A stretch of DNA of 45,949 nucleotides from Candidatus Melainabacteria bacterium (GCA_003153555.1 PLZS01000089.1:6173-52121), one strand, 5' to 3'. Shown: positions 23,119 through 33,302, counted from the stretch's first letter. A program made the numbers and translations. Notes: generated by a model from the letters alone, not told the origin.

Positions 23119-25278
23119 ATGTCTATATATTTCGTCGATGAAGTCGCAGGAAACGATGCGAATTCGGGGCTCAGCTTCGCGCTGCGCAAAAAGACTCTGG
23201 CTGGCGTGGCAACAGTCGGTGCCGTCGCGGGCGATACCGTAAGAGTGATGGGGAAACCCTCCAGCTCGAGCGGAATCAACGCCACTTTCAATAACCTCTC
23301 AAGCGCAGTGACGCTAGCCAGTGCGCTCACGCAAAGCATCTTTACCAGCGGCGCTGCGTGGTCTCCTAAGACCAATGTGACCGTAGCTGGCAGTCAGCCT
23401 GGCAAACTGAGCGCCACGAGTGCCACCAACGTCATCATCGCTGCGGCATTCACAACCGGTGTAGCGGCATTCTTCGCTACTGGCACGCTCAACTTGAGCA
23501 CCGACCAGCAGCTGTCCTTCTGGATCAAACCAAGTATCGCTGTTGCCAGCGGTGTGCTGCGTTTGGATCTGTGCAGCGATGCTGCCGGTGCAACACCAGT
23601 GAACCAGCTGACCCTGCCGGCACTGACTGCTGGGCAATGGAACCTGGTGACGATCGACAACGGCGCCAACTTCGGCGCGAGCATCCTGAGCATCCGCCTT
23701 TTCGCGGTAAGCGACCCGGGCACGGTGACCATCACTTTCGATGACATCATCGCCTGCAAAGCCTCATCCAGCGCGAGCTGCTTGACGCTCAACAGCCTGA
23801 TTTCGTCAGACAACGCCACCTGGTACGGTATTAAGACGATCAACGGCACTGCTCTCGTCTTGGACACTGGCGGAACGGCATCGGCACAGACGGCCAAAGG
23901 TGTCTGGTCCGGCACGACTGGTTCGCTGCCCCTGTCAATCCTGGCGCCGCTGACTCGAAGTGCCGCAGGCACAGGCGGCGTCGCAATAGTCGATACGTTC
24001 AACAATGCTGCCAGCGGCACAGCGCTCAGCCCAATCACGATCTCTGGCGGTTGGGACACCATCGCGATGACCACTCAATCAGGTCTATCTGTTCTAGACG
24101 GCGTGTCTGCGCTCGCGACGGTCGGTCTGACGATCGGCTGCGACTTCGTCACGCTGGACCACTTCGTCTTCACCAGGTTCAACACGCCCATCAATTTAAA
24201 TGGGTCGACGAAGAAAGGTTATTCGCTAACGAACTTCACGATCACCGACGCTGGTGGCTTGTTCACGTTGCCTTTACATGCAGTGAACTTCGGCACCTGC
24301 AAGATCTTGAACTCAATTGGCGGTCTGAGCGTTCCTCAGACGGCCAACTACAATGTTGACGGTGTAGCCTACAGTCTGGCTTTCGTGGTCATGATCGGCA
24401 ATACGCTGGGCGACGGCATCACTGTGCCTGCCAACGTCGGCTCACCGGCTATCGTCATCCATGATTGCGCGGTCTTGGGCGCTACCACGGGCAATACCAA
24501 CGGCTTCAACATCTCAAGCCCTTGCATCTTTTATAACAACACGTCAAACGACAACGCGTCAGGCAGCACCGCGGTCGGCTTCTTGTTCCAGAACATGAAT
24601 GACTTCGTTGCCTACAACTTGCAGGGTCGCAACAACTCTGGCGCCCAGGTTCAGCTCAACAACGCTTATGTCGAAATCTTCACCCTCGACACCAACTTCA
24701 ATCTGGGCACGCAGGTGAAATTCGTCAGCGGCAGCGAAGGTGAGGCGATCATCTATAGCTGGACGCAAAACGGCACGGCGCCAAAGTTCTCGCTTGGCGA
24801 TCTGGCTACTGGTGAGACCTCTGGCAACGTCATCGCCGCGCATCGAGAAGGCGGGCTGGTCGCCAACAACAGCATCTACAGCGACTACGGCACTGTTACT
24901 ACGACGGGCGTTGTTGGTCAAAGTGGTGGCAGCGGCTGGAAACTCTCGCCAAATGCTAATGCCTTTGCCAGTTCTCCGCTGCGTCTCAACGTCGGCAAAG
25001 TGCCATGCCCTGCCGGCATCCCGACAACTATCAAGTATTGGGCGCAGCTTTCTGCTGCTTCCGGCATCAGTGCGCAGCTGCGCATCGCGGGCGGGCGCTA
25101 TCCGGGCGTGGGCTCTCCGGGTACCGATATCGTCGCTGCCGTCGCCGGTACTGCCTGGACGCAGTACAGCCTCGTATTCACTCCCAGCGAAAATTGCGTC
25201 GTTGACGTTTTGTTCGAAACATGGGGCAGTTCCAGCTTGACCGCCACTGTCAGTGGTCCGGTCACCATCACTCAGTAA
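23119..25278 (+). CDS. Large surface protein, beta-helix/phage-tail-like
   Basis: 719 residues, RBS AAAGGA. The N-terminus YFVDEVAGNDANSGLSFA matches the VDxxxGNDxNSG start common in right-handed beta-helix and phage tail-type proteins. The body is Ser/Thr/Asn/Gly-rich with repeated short strands and very low charge. Residues about 110-215 (LSTDQQLSFWIKPS, LRLDLCSDAAG, TITFDDIIACK) and about 620-715 (INTTIKYWAQLSA-like strands, WTQYSLVFTPSENCVVDVLF) look like carbohydrate-binding jelly rolls. There is no classical signal peptide. It heads an apparent operon with two YD-repeat genes, so it may be part of the same surface assembly. GC-rich codons differ from the flanks. Confidence 0.65.
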   Translation: MSIYFVDEVAGNDANSGLSFALRKKTLAGVATVGAVAGDTVRVMGKPSSSSGINATFNNLSSAVTLASALTQSIFTSGAAWSPKTNVTVAGSQPGKLSATSATNVIIAAAFTTGVAAFFATGTLNLSTDQQLSFWIKPSIAVASGVLRLDLCSDAAGATPVNQLTLPALTAGQWNLVTIDNGANFGASILSIRLFAVSDPGTVTITFDDIIACKASSSASCLTLNSLISSDNATWYGIKTINGTALVLDTGGTASAQTAKGVWSGTTGSLPLSILAPLTRSAAGTGGVAIVDTFNNAASGTALSPITISGGWDTIAMTTQSGLSVLDGVSALATVGLTIGCDFVTLDHFVFTRFNTPINLNGSTKKGYSLTNFTITDAGGLFTLPLHAVNFGTCKILNSIGGLSVPQTANYNVDGVAYSLAFVVMIGNTLGDGITVPANVGSPAIVIHDCAVLGATTGNTNGFNISSPCIFYNNTSNDNASGSTAVGFLFQNMNDFVAYNLQGRNNSGAQVQLNNAYVEIFTLDTNFNLGTQVKFVSGSEGEAIIYSWTQNGTAPKFSLGDLATGETSGNVIAAHREGGLVANNSIYSDYGTVTTTGVVGQSGGSGWKLSPNANAFASSPLRLNVGKVPCPAGIPTTIKYWAQLSAASGISAQLRIAGGRYPGVGSPGTDIVAAVAGTAWTQYSLVFTPSENCVVDVLFETWGSSSLTATVSGPVTITQ

Positions 25279-25291
25279 AGGAGGAAATTTC

Positions 25292-25567
25292 ATGACTACC
25301 GCAACATTCGACCTCTGGCAGGTCTCTCAGGCTGCGCCAGTTATCTGGGGATCTGTCCAGGACCCGACGGCTTTGGGCTTTGTCTATCAGGCAGCGCCGT
25401 TTGTCACCAAGAACGAGCCGCCAAGCTCCGTGCAGTACCGTTACGACTCGCTGGGAAGACTGATAGCGACTTCGTTCCTGCCTTCTGGCACCTCAGTTGC
25501 CACTGCATATGATGCTGTCGGCAACAGGCAGTCCGTTGTCACAACCCAGGGACTGGGCGGGCTGTAA
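25292..25567 (+). CDS. Short protein with one YD repeat
   Basis: 91 residues from ATG 25292 with AAAGGAGG 8 nt upstream, 13 nt after the previous gene. Residues about 48-83 hold a YD/RHS repeat pair (YRYDSLGRLIATSFLPSGTS, YDAVGNRQSV). The N-terminal half (FDLWQVSQAAPVIWGSVQDP) is unrecognised. It may be a stand-alone adaptor or a leftover of a longer RHS gene. Confidence 0.65.
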   Translation: MTTATFDLWQVSQAAPVIWGSVQDPTALGFVYQAAPFVTKNEPPSSVQYRYDSLGRLIATSFLPSGTSVATAYDAVGNRQSVVTTQGLGGL

Positions 25568-25692
25568 GACGATATCGATCCCGCTGTCAGGCTTCTCATT
25601 TGGCCTGCAAGCAAAGACTCAATCAAGAAGGCTGAATTCGCATTCGGTCTTCTGCCTTTTGCCAACCATTCCAACTAGACAGGAAAAAACAA

Positions 25693-28600
25693 ATGACTAC
25701 CAACAACGCTCCAAATATTTCGCTTCCCGAGCCACCCGTACCACCACCAGTCGTGACCACAGGGAAGAATCTGTTAATCAACGCGACAACAATGCCTCGC
25801 TGGTCGCATGAAGAAGCGAAGGCAACTATCGCATCACGCCCTCCTGTTGTAACGACATGGCACCCAAGTACATCGCTATTACCGGCGCTTGCGGACAGCA
25901 ACACCGACCAAGGCGCGGCTTCGATCGCAGAACTGGCCAGGTCTCTGAACAACGATCCCAATCTGATCTATCAGTTCGTGCACGATAACATCAGCTACTA
26001 TCCGATCTACGGCGTGCAAAAAGGGGCCTTCGGCGCCTTGCTTGATGGCGCTGGCACTGACTTTGACCAAGCAATGTTGATGGTGGCACTCCTGCGCCAA
26101 GCTGGTTTTACCGCCAACTACGTGCTGGGGCAAATACAGCTGAACGAAGCGCAAGCGGCAGCCTGGCTCGGGTGTCGCACGGACGGTTACCAGAATGCCA
26201 ATGTGGCAAGCAACCTGCTTGCCAATGGAGGCATTCCTAACAGCTACACAACCAACGGAGATGGCAGTCTCAACCTGTTGACTCTGACCCACTGCTGGGT
26301 GCAGGTCAATATCGGCGGCACTATGTACGTATACGACCCGAGCATGAAGTCGCACACCTTCACAACGGGAATAGATTTGGGTGCTGCCACTGGGTACAGC
26401 AGGACGGCACTGATTGCCGCGGTCGAAACAGGCGCCACGATCGACCCAAACAACGAGTTCGTGCAGAACTTCAACCAGACGGCACTGAATACGCAGTTGG
26501 CGACTTATGCCAATAATCTGGTCAGCTATATCAAGACAAACATGCCGACTGCCACCATGGACAATATCATCGGTGGCAGCCAGATCCTGCCGGCGACTAT
26601 TCCGTTGAGCCAAACTGCGCTGCCTTATGAAGTACCTGGCGATGTGCCGCTTATCTGGACCGGAGACGTCCCGAATAGCTATAAGATAACAGTCCAGGTC
26701 ATCTATGCCGACATCAACCAAACTCTCACGTCGGATCAAATTTGCGGACGGCGCCTCGGGCTTTTTGTCAACGGCTCTGGCTTTGCGTATCTGTCTCTAG
26801 ATGGCACTGTGATCCAGACGTCCACTGGTTCCTCGTTTTACCTCGATATCGTCGCTGTGCACAACGCTTATCCAAACAACAACAACACCGAGTATTACTT
26901 TGGTGCCTATAACGTTAACAGTGCCTTGATCTGCACTGCTTTCGGTATGGCTGGGCGGGGTGCTAGTGAGTATCATCGTGGTTTGCTCAAGCAGAACATA
27001 GCTGGAGGCGGCGCGGCAGGCTCAGAACCGCTCTTTGGTGAGTCTCTGGCCGTAATTTGGAATCAGTACTACGCTAACTTCTGCAAAGCAGTGGCTGTCT
27101 ATGACGGCGTGTTCGCGACAACCCGCGGCGTATCGACTGTCATTCATGGCTCGATCGGTGCTCTGTACTATTACCCGCCAAACACTCTCCAGGCGCCGAC
27201 TTTTGACTTGGGTGGAGCATTTATTAGCGGGGGCTACCTGAACAATGCAACACCGTGGGCTCAGCCTGAGGGTGCCGCCATTGGTATGCGTGCACTTGGG
27301 CTTGAAGCACTAACTTTCCAGCAAGTTCTTGGTGTGAAGGGGCTGTGCGCGGCCACTCAAGTCGCCACAGCCAACGCGGCGGGCTACAAGACCTTCTGGG
27401 CAAACGGTACGCTCGACAACTTGGCCGATATCAAAACGCAATTAGTGGGCTGGTTACAAGCTGATATCGACCAATTACCCTACGACAGTCTCTTTTCACA
27501 GCAGGGCGGTATCACAGTTGACAATTGGACTGGTGACGCCTGGGTCCTTGCACCTCTAGGCGGGGCTGGGGGCATCATTAGTCCCGCACTTCTCGGAGGA
27601 ATATGTACACTGCCAGTTCTTGTTGATCTTCTAAACAAGTTAGCAGCTCTGGGGCAGCCGAAACCCAAACCGCGGGATGACGATAAGAAAGGAGATCCTA
27701 TTGGTATATTCTCCGGAAATTTCGTCAACACGAGCACGGATCTTTCGGTCGGCAGCGCTGACTTCCCTTACAGCCTGCTGTTTGAGCGAACCTACGATTC
27801 AAGCAACCAATACGTAAATGGTCCGCTTGGGCTTGGTTGGACGCACAATTTCAAGTGGAACGTCGCCGTAAACAGCGATGGCATCAAGGGCCTCGGTGAC
27901 GATTCGCCTATCGAAGCCGCAGCCGCTATCGTGGCTGCCTATGCGGAAATCGATCTGTTTGGAATCTCGACCACGCAGTACGACATTATCACGGTCGCGA
28001 CAGTAAACCTAATTGAAAATTGGGCAATCGGTCAACTGACAAACAACACTGTCATCCTTACCACTCAAAGTGGCACGGAAGTTTTCGTCAAACTCGCTGA
28101 TGGCAGCTATCATTCGCCGCTTGGTCTCACAGGTACGTTGACCCTAAGTGGTGGCTTGTACTCGTACAAGACGCCTCAGCAAGTCGCGTACAACTTCAAC
28201 AGCGCAGGCGATCTCGCTACCATCGTCTATCCCAATGGCGTGACGGTAACGCTCAACTATACCGCTGGTGTTCTGACCAGTGTCACGAATGGAATGGGGC
28301 GTACGCTCACTCTCTCGTACACGGGTGCTTTGCTTACGTCCGTTTCGGATGGCACTGGGCGTAGTGTCAGTTATCTCGTCGATGGGAATAGCGACCTGAC
28401 TCAATTCACTGATGCCAACAGCAAGCTGACCAAGTATTCGTATGGGTTGTCGGGGCAGCTGACGCAGATGTTCCCGCCGCAGAACCCGACAAACGCTCTC
28501 GTCACAAACACATACGATTCGCTGGGACGGGTTATGACCCAGGCGGATGGTCTGAGCAATCTGTGGACCTACCGCTTTGCTGGCTCAAGAAGCCAGCAAA

Positions 28601-31482
28601 CTGATCCGATCGGCAACAGCAAAGTCTGGTACTTCGACGGCGTGGGCAACATCACCACTGCCGTTGATGCGCTTGGAAACAATACTGTCAGCGTTTACGA
28701 TGGGTTGAGGCGCCTGAGCTCGAAGACAATGCCTGAGGGCAACCAGCTTTCTTACTCGTACGACACTTTGAACAACGTCCTGCAGGTGACAGCCCAGCCC
28801 AAGCCGGGTTCACCGCTTGCAAACATCGTCTTCAACTACACCTATGATGCAACGTACAACAAGGTGCATACGGTAGTAGATGGGCGGAGCAACACGACAA
28901 CCTACAACTATGATGCGCCAACTGGCAACTTACTGACCATTCAGCGTCCGATGGTTGGGGGGCTGACTCCGACCGTTACATACACGTACAACGGGCGCGG
29001 CCAGGTTTTGACGCGTACCGATGAAACCGGCATCGTCACCAAGTACAACTTCGACACGACTACTGAAGAGCTGTTGTCCAAAGTCGTAGACTTTGGCATC
29101 AGCCCTCATTTGAACCTGACCACGCAGTACGGATATAACACCGCCGGCGATGTCACAAGCATCATCGATGCGCGCTCAAACACGACGACTTTCTTGGTCG
29201 ATCTATTGCGCCGCACCACGCAGAAGACCGATCCGACGCCATTCTCATACGTCACTAAGTGGACGTATGATGACAACAATCAACTGATCAAGATTGAGCG
29301 TCAGACCGGGAACGCGCTCAACCCCTGGCAGACAACGTTGGTTACCTATTCTTTGACCGGCAAGCGCACGACGATCACAGACCCTTCGAGCAACGTTTTT
29401 ACTCAAGTCTATGACACGGCCGATCGGCTGTGGAAATTGACCGATGCTGAAAACAGAACTTATCAGGCGACATATGATGCGCGGAATCGCATCTCCCAAG
29501 TTACTGACCCGACTCTGGTCGTGGCAGAAGCGCGCACTTACACGCTAAACGGGCGGCTCTATCAGCTTACAGATGCGAGTGGAAACACAACAACATACAG
29601 CAACGATGGCTTCGATCGCCCCGATCGCGAAACCTTCCCGGACAGCTCGTATGAGGAGCAGCAGTCTTACGATGGAAACAGCAATGTTTTGACTTTTAGA
29701 ATGCGTTCTGGCAACACGATCGTCAATACGTACGACGTCTTGAACAGGCTGGCAACACGGACTCCGCAGGGACAGCCAGTCGTGACCCTAACCTATGACC
29801 TTGCTGGGCGTTTGCTCAAGAGCAACAAACCAGTGGTGGCAGGCGACCCGTCAACGGGAGACTTCCAATACTTCTATGACAGCGCCGGTCGTACATACGA
29901 GGAGCAGTATCCCGATGCGAAAACCGTTGTTCACGTACTGGACAACAACGGCAATATCACGAAGACGACCTGGCCAGATGCTTACTTCGTCGACAGAATC
30001 TATGACCAGCTGAATAGGCAGACAGACATCAAACTGAATGGCGCAGGCGGTGCAAGCGCAGCTAATTTCCAGTATGACCCGCTTACTCGGCGCACGACAT
30101 TAACGCTAAGCAACGGCGTTGTCACCAACTATACGTACGAGCTAGACAATGATGCAGCCAGCTTGTTGCATACATTTAACGGCTCGAACGTCAGTTTCAT
30201 CTATGGCTCAAATAAGGTGCACCAGCTGACCAGCCAGAATGTCAGCGACGGCTTGTTCGTGTGGCAACCGGCTGCGGCTGGCACCACCGCATACGGTACC
30301 GCCAACAACCTGAACCAGTATCCGACGGTTGCCGGTGTTACTCAGAGCTACAATACAAATGGCTGCCTAACTGGCGATGGCACTTGGACTTTCGGCTACG
30401 ACACCGAGAACCATATGCTGACGGCAGCGATGACAGGAACAAGTGCAAGCTATGTTTACGACCCGATGCATCGTCAGGCGCAAAAGGTCGTCGGCTCAGC
30501 AAAGACGCGCTACATCTATTCGGGATGGCAGCGCATCGCGGACTATGACGGCGTGGCAAACACGCTGCAGAACCGTTATGTGCACGGCACGGACATGGAC
30601 GAGCCGATCATCCAAGTCTCAAGCGCCGGCACGCTCTCTTTCTTCCATCAGGAGCGCCAGGGCTCTGTCGTCGCTCTCACCAGCGCCACGGGGGTGGTGA
30701 GTAACCGTTATTCTTACTCGCCGTTTGGCGAAAGTGCGGTCATGACTGGTATTACCTTTGGTTACCAGGGACAACGCTTCGATGCGGAAACCGGCTTGTA
30801 TTACTACAAAGCTAGACACTACTCGCCCAAGCTTGGACGGTTCTTGCAACCAGACTCGGTTGGCTATCGGGGAGGTTTCAACTTGTACACTTATGTGCTA
30901 AATGATCCGTTGAACCGGACTGATCCATACGGATTGGCGCCGACAACGAATCCGCAGCAGAATAAGTTTATCCCTGGTGGCGGCGGTGTTTCTCTGCCCC
31001 CGCCCGACACGGCTCCGCCGGATGTGAACGGCTTCTCGATTGATGTTCCGTTTGTAACCGGACCGAACGTGGTTGGACCGATCCTGATATTCAATATTCA
31101 CATGGAAAATCAGCCACCGAAGCCACCGAAGCCTGGTAAACGTCCAGACATCCATAAGGCAGCGACCACAACGGAAGAACCTCCAACGGTGACCCAAGAA
31201 CCTCAGACCGGTGGAGCGGGAGCTGGTCAAGGAACAGGCACCCCGAGTGGTAAAGGAACCGGCGATGATGACAACGGGAATGGTGGTGATGATGAGAACA
31301 AAAATCCTGTTCCCGACCGAAGTGTACCACCCCCAGGGAGGGGCAGCCCTAAGGGTGGAGATGATGGAGTGCCTCTAAAGCCACCATCGAGTCCCGGTAT
31401 GCCGGCATACCCACCAAATCTAGGGGACAAAAACACTCCCTGGGAACCATTCAATCCTGATCCTAGAATCCCCACAAACTAA
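25693..31482 (+). CDS. Giant RHS/YD-repeat protein with transglutaminase-like N-terminal domain
   Basis: 1929 residues. Pro-rich start, then a transglutaminase-like domain at about 75-220: the Cys position (GAGTDFDQAMLMVALLRQAG) lacks Cys, while His200 (THCWVQV) and Asp215 (YVYDPSMKS) are present, so catalysis is unlikely. A DUF6531-like segment begins near 656 (GDPIGIFSGNFVNTSTDLSV). Some 30 YD repeats follow from about 830 to 1690. The RHS core end is at 1700-1748 (GLYYYKARHYSPKLGRFLQP, NLYTYVLNDPLNRTDPYGLA). The 180-residue tip is Pro/Gly/Asp-rich with no enzyme motif. RHS proteins form a hollow shell that often encloses a C-terminal toxin. No signal peptide is seen. Confidence 0.9.
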   Translation: MTTNNAPNISLPEPPVPPPVVTTGKNLLINATTMPRWSHEEAKATIASRPPVVTTWHPSTSLLPALADSNTDQGAASIAELARSLNNDPNLIYQFVHDNISYYPIYGVQKGAFGALLDGAGTDFDQAMLMVALLRQAGFTANYVLGQIQLNEAQAAAWLGCRTDGYQNANVASNLLANGGIPNSYTTNGDGSLNLLTLTHCWVQVNIGGTMYVYDPSMKSHTFTTGIDLGAATGYSRTALIAAVETGATIDPNNEFVQNFNQTALNTQLATYANNLVSYIKTNMPTATMDNIIGGSQILPATIPLSQTALPYEVPGDVPLIWTGDVPNSYKITVQVIYADINQTLTSDQICGRRLGLFVNGSGFAYLSLDGTVIQTSTGSSFYLDIVAVHNAYPNNNNTEYYFGAYNVNSALICTAFGMAGRGASEYHRGLLKQNIAGGGAAGSEPLFGESLAVIWNQYYANFCKAVAVYDGVFATTRGVSTVIHGSIGALYYYPPNTLQAPTFDLGGAFISGGYLNNATPWAQPEGAAIGMRALGLEALTFQQVLGVKGLCAATQVATANAAGYKTFWANGTLDNLADIKTQLVGWLQADIDQLPYDSLFSQQGGITVDNWTGDAWVLAPLGGAGGIISPALLGGICTLPVLVDLLNKLAALGQPKPKPRDDDKKGDPIGIFSGNFVNTSTDLSVGSADFPYSLLFERTYDSSNQYVNGPLGLGWTHNFKWNVAVNSDGIKGLGDDSPIEAAAAIVAAYAEIDLFGISTTQYDIITVATVNLIENWAIGQLTNNTVILTTQSGTEVFVKLADGSYHSPLGLTGTLTLSGGLYSYKTPQQVAYNFNSAGDLATIVYPNGVTVTLNYTAGVLTSVTNGMGRTLTLSYTGALLTSVSDGTGRSVSYLVDGNSDLTQFTDANSKLTKYSYGLSGQLTQMFPPQNPTNALVTNTYDSLGRVMTQADGLSNLWTYRFAGSRSQQTDPIGNSKVWYFDGVGNITTAVDALGNNTVSVYDGLRRLSSKTMPEGNQLSYSYDTLNNVLQVTAQPKPGSPLANIVFNYTYDATYNKVHTVVDGRSNTTTYNYDAPTGNLLTIQRPMVGGLTPTVTYTYNGRGQVLTRTDETGIVTKYNFDTTTEELLSKVVDFGISPHLNLTTQYGYNTAGDVTSIIDARSNTTTFLVDLLRRTTQKTDPTPFSYVTKWTYDDNNQLIKIERQTGNALNPWQTTLVTYSLTGKRTTITDPSSNVFTQVYDTADRLWKLTDAENRTYQATYDARNRISQVTDPTLVVAEARTYTLNGRLYQLTDASGNTTTYSNDGFDRPDRETFPDSSYEEQQSYDGNSNVLTFRMRSGNTIVNTYDVLNRLATRTPQGQPVVTLTYDLAGRLLKSNKPVVAGDPSTGDFQYFYDSAGRTYEEQYPDAKTVVHVLDNNGNITKTTWPDAYFVDRIYDQLNRQTDIKLNGAGGASAANFQYDPLTRRTTLTLSNGVVTNYTYELDNDAASLLHTFNGSNVSFIYGSNKVHQLTSQNVSDGLFVWQPAAAGTTAYGTANNLNQYPTVAGVTQSYNTNGCLTGDGTWTFGYDTENHMLTAAMTGTSASYVYDPMHRQAQKVVGSAKTRYIYSGWQRIADYDGVANTLQNRYVHGTDMDEPIIQVSSAGTLSFFHQERQGSVVALTSATGVVSNRYSYSPFGESAVMTGITFGYQGQRFDAETGLYYYKARHYSPKLGRFLQPDSVGYRGGFNLYTYVLNDPLNRTDPYGLAPTTNPQQNKFIPGGGGVSLPPPDTAPPDVNGFSIDVPFVTGPNVVGPILIFNIHMENQPPKPPKPGKRPDIHKAATTTEEPPTVTQEPQTGGAGAGQGTGTPSGKGTGDDDNGNGGDDENKNPVPDRSVPPPGRGSPKGGDDGVPLKPPSSPGMPAYPPNLGDKNTPWEPFNPDPRIPTN

Positions 31483-31564
31483 CAACTGAGGCAAAGGAGA
31501 CGTAGATCTCTCGTAACTAAAAAACTAAAAGCATTGTCAAGCTGGATATGCTGAACATTTGACT

Positions 31565-31600
31565 TATGGGGGATACTATTCGTATCCCCCATATTTTTTT
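31565..31600 (+). terminator. Strong terminator after the RHS gene
   Basis: TATGGGGGATAC and GTATCCCCCATA pair perfectly over 12 bp with a 5-nt loop, followed by seven T. A frame through it (TYGGYYSYPPYFFG) belongs to the longest form of the next ORF, which argues for a start after the hairpin. Confidence 0.85.
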
Positions 31601-31609
31601 GGTAACCAT

Positions 31610-32260
31610 ATGCACGCCGCTGATCTAATGCACACTCTAATAGAGAAATACGGTCGCTGCATCTCTTACAAAGATTCGGGATTCATAAGTTGTTCGGCTC
31701 CGGGATATCTACAAGAAATGCAATTTGTCACTGAGTTTGCTCAGCATGGAAGCTTTTCATATGAGTTGCTCTATGAGCTTTGTGGTGCAGAGCAATCAAT
31801 TTACGTGCACACAGACTGGACGATAGTAAATTCCATCAGGCGCGGTCTGGTCAGATCCACCCTGACCCATCAAAATTTGCTTGAGGCCTTCAATTTATTT
31901 CCAGAAGAAATTCCCTTAATTATCCCTTCTCTCCTTTTACCAATATACCGCATTCCCAACGCGCTTTTGCTACCGACCTTTTCAATTGACAAAGACGAGC
32001 CTGAGCACTTTGTACTGTCGTCCGTCACTGTCGAAAATCACTTGGACAAGTTTGATTTGGCGAAGCATGGTGTTTTCGTCACCAATTTAGAACTTATAGA
32101 CACTCCTTTGAAATCTGAATCGTGGAAAAAACTAAGTCATCAAATTTGGATTGAAAAGGAATCATTTACTCTCTCTCGAATTCGGAAAGTTTTTGTCCCA
32201 TTTCCATCATATGCGCCGTTTGAATTTAACTATATTGTTCAGAAGCATATTTTTTCCTAG
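31610..32260 (+). CDS. Hypothetical protein downstream of RHS gene
   Basis: 216 residues from ATG 31610; a TTG at 31559 would place the start inside the terminator stem, and neither start has a good RBS. The layout (YKDSGFISCSAPG, then MQFVTEFAQHGSFSYELLYE, later WIEKESFTLSRIRKVF near the end) resembles periplasmic LolA-like or outer-membrane lipoprotein-sorting-type domains, but no signal peptide is present. Codon use is more AT-rich than in the RHS gene. Position after an RHS tip would suit an immunity gene, although the RHS tip shows no toxin. Low certainty on function. Confidence 0.6.
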   Translation: MHAADLMHTLIEKYGRCISYKDSGFISCSAPGYLQEMQFVTEFAQHGSFSYELLYELCGAEQSIYVHTDWTIVNSIRRGLVRSTLTHQNLLEAFNLFPEEIPLIIPSLLLPIYRIPNALLLPTFSIDKDEPEHFVLSSVTVENHLDKFDLAKHGVFVTNLELIDTPLKSESWKKLSHQIWIEKESFTLSRIRKVFVPFPSYAPFEFNYIVQKHIFS

Positions 32261-32368
32261 GGACGGCAGACAAACATGCCCACCGAAGCCTCCTCTACCT
32301 GAGACTCCATGCTGGTTCCTATAATCTAAAACAAGGTGTGATAAACACCGAATTCGGCAGTGTTACTT

Positions 32369-32399
32369 GAGAAGCCACCAGTCACGGTGGTGGCTTCTC
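32369..32399. terminator. 12-bp hairpin
   Basis: GAGAAGCCACCA and TGGTGGCTTCTC pair perfectly around a 7-nt loop, then CTGTTCC. It lies 109 nt after the previous stop codon. Confidence 0.5.
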
Positions 32400-32476
32400 C
32401 TGTTCCTGCTTTGTCGAACAGCGGAAATTTGGTCAGCTGTTAATAGGCCACGAACATTTGACCAGAGCCGCTAACT

Positions 32477-32513
32477 AAAGCTGGGAGGCAAACAAGCCCC
32501 CCAGCTCTTTTTT
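32477..32513 (+). terminator. Rho-independent terminator without an adjacent gene
   Basis: AAGCTGGGAGGC and GCCCCCCAGCT pair with one mismatch, followed by six T after a C. No intact gene precedes it within 200 nt. Confidence 0.65.
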
Positions 32514-32631
32514 GTCGCGTCTAAAAAAATTGCCTCCAAACCACATCACTCCCAATTTCAACACGCAGCCACTTCAACATCCCCGCGTTTTCGCTGCAAT
32601 TTGACAACATCTTGACACATTCTTTTCGGTG

Positions 32632-32669
32632 AATAGATAGCCGAAAATATCCCTTTTCGGCTATCTATT
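32632..32669. repeat. Perfect 16-bp inverted repeat
   Basis: AATAGATAGCCGAAAA and TTTTCGGCTATCTATT enclose only TATCCC. It could be a terminator, a recombination site or the end of a mobile element. Confidence 0.6.
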
Positions 32670-32710
32670 AGTTTTGCTTTTACACCCAGACCTGTTTTAC
32701 GCTATTGTCA

Positions 32711-32752
32711 TTTTCAGTAGTCGGTGTCACTGAATTTCAATAGTCGATGTCA
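32711..32752 (-). repeat. Two direct ~19-bp repeats next to the recombinase remnant
   Basis: TTTCAGTAGTCGGTGTCAC and TTTCAATAGTCGATGTCAC lie in tandem (24-bp period). The second overlaps the stop codon of the recombinase fragment. They resemble the multiple transposase- or recombinase-binding repeats at element ends. Confidence 0.55.
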
Positions 32753-32902
32753 CCGGCGTCCTTTCCGATGGTTGCCGGCTTTCAGAAGTTTCTTCCCGCT
32801 TTCACGCAACTTGCCGGCAGGGCTTACGTACCGGTAGAGTGTTTGGCGCGCGATTCCCAGTTCTCGGCATAGATCACTGACTACCGTCTCTTTGTTGCTC
32901 AT
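32750..32902 (-). pseudogene. Serine recombinase (resolvase/invertase) C-terminal remnant
   Basis: 50 codons from ATG 32902 to TGA at 32750. TVVSDLCRELGIARQTLYRY followed by VSPAGKLRESGKKLL matches the C-terminal helix-turn-helix of Hin/resolvase-type recombinases. The catalytic N-terminal domain (~140 residues) is absent; the sequence upstream is in a different context and has a stop three codons before the ATG. Expression as a small DNA-binding peptide is possible but unlikely. Confidence 0.65.
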
Positions 32903-33302
32903 CGCAGGTCGTCAGCGAACCACAGGCTCCCCGTGCGACGACCGGACGGAGTGACACTTCCACAGAAACCGTCTCTGCACCATATGTAGTGATGTTCCGC
33001 TTGCGAGCTTGAACAAAACATAATCACCATTTGTGAATGGCTTTAGATGGAATTTATGGCCCCGCCACAAATCAGCCACATCAAGGTGAGAGCGTGAGTT
33101 GAGATGTTGGCCAATGTAGATTATAGATAAGTTTTGTTCGCTGTTGCCAGAACTCTGGTTGGTGTTTTACATACATTTGATGTGCGAGGGCCTATGCTTC
33201 CAAGGGATTGCCCAAATTGACGACCGATCGTTGTTCCAGTGTACTGAGACTAACTGTGGTGACGGCTTGCTGTAGGTTTCGTGCTAATTAGGACTCAGAG
33301 TT

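Noticed and set aside
24559..25293. 244-codon minus-strand ORF opposite the beta-helix protein
   Set aside because: It arises from the GC-rich codon bias of the plus-strand gene; no RBS, no family resemblance.
25879..26739. 286-codon minus-strand ORF opposite the RHS gene
   Set aside because: Antisense shadow; the transglutaminase-like domain on the plus strand is clearly the coding frame.
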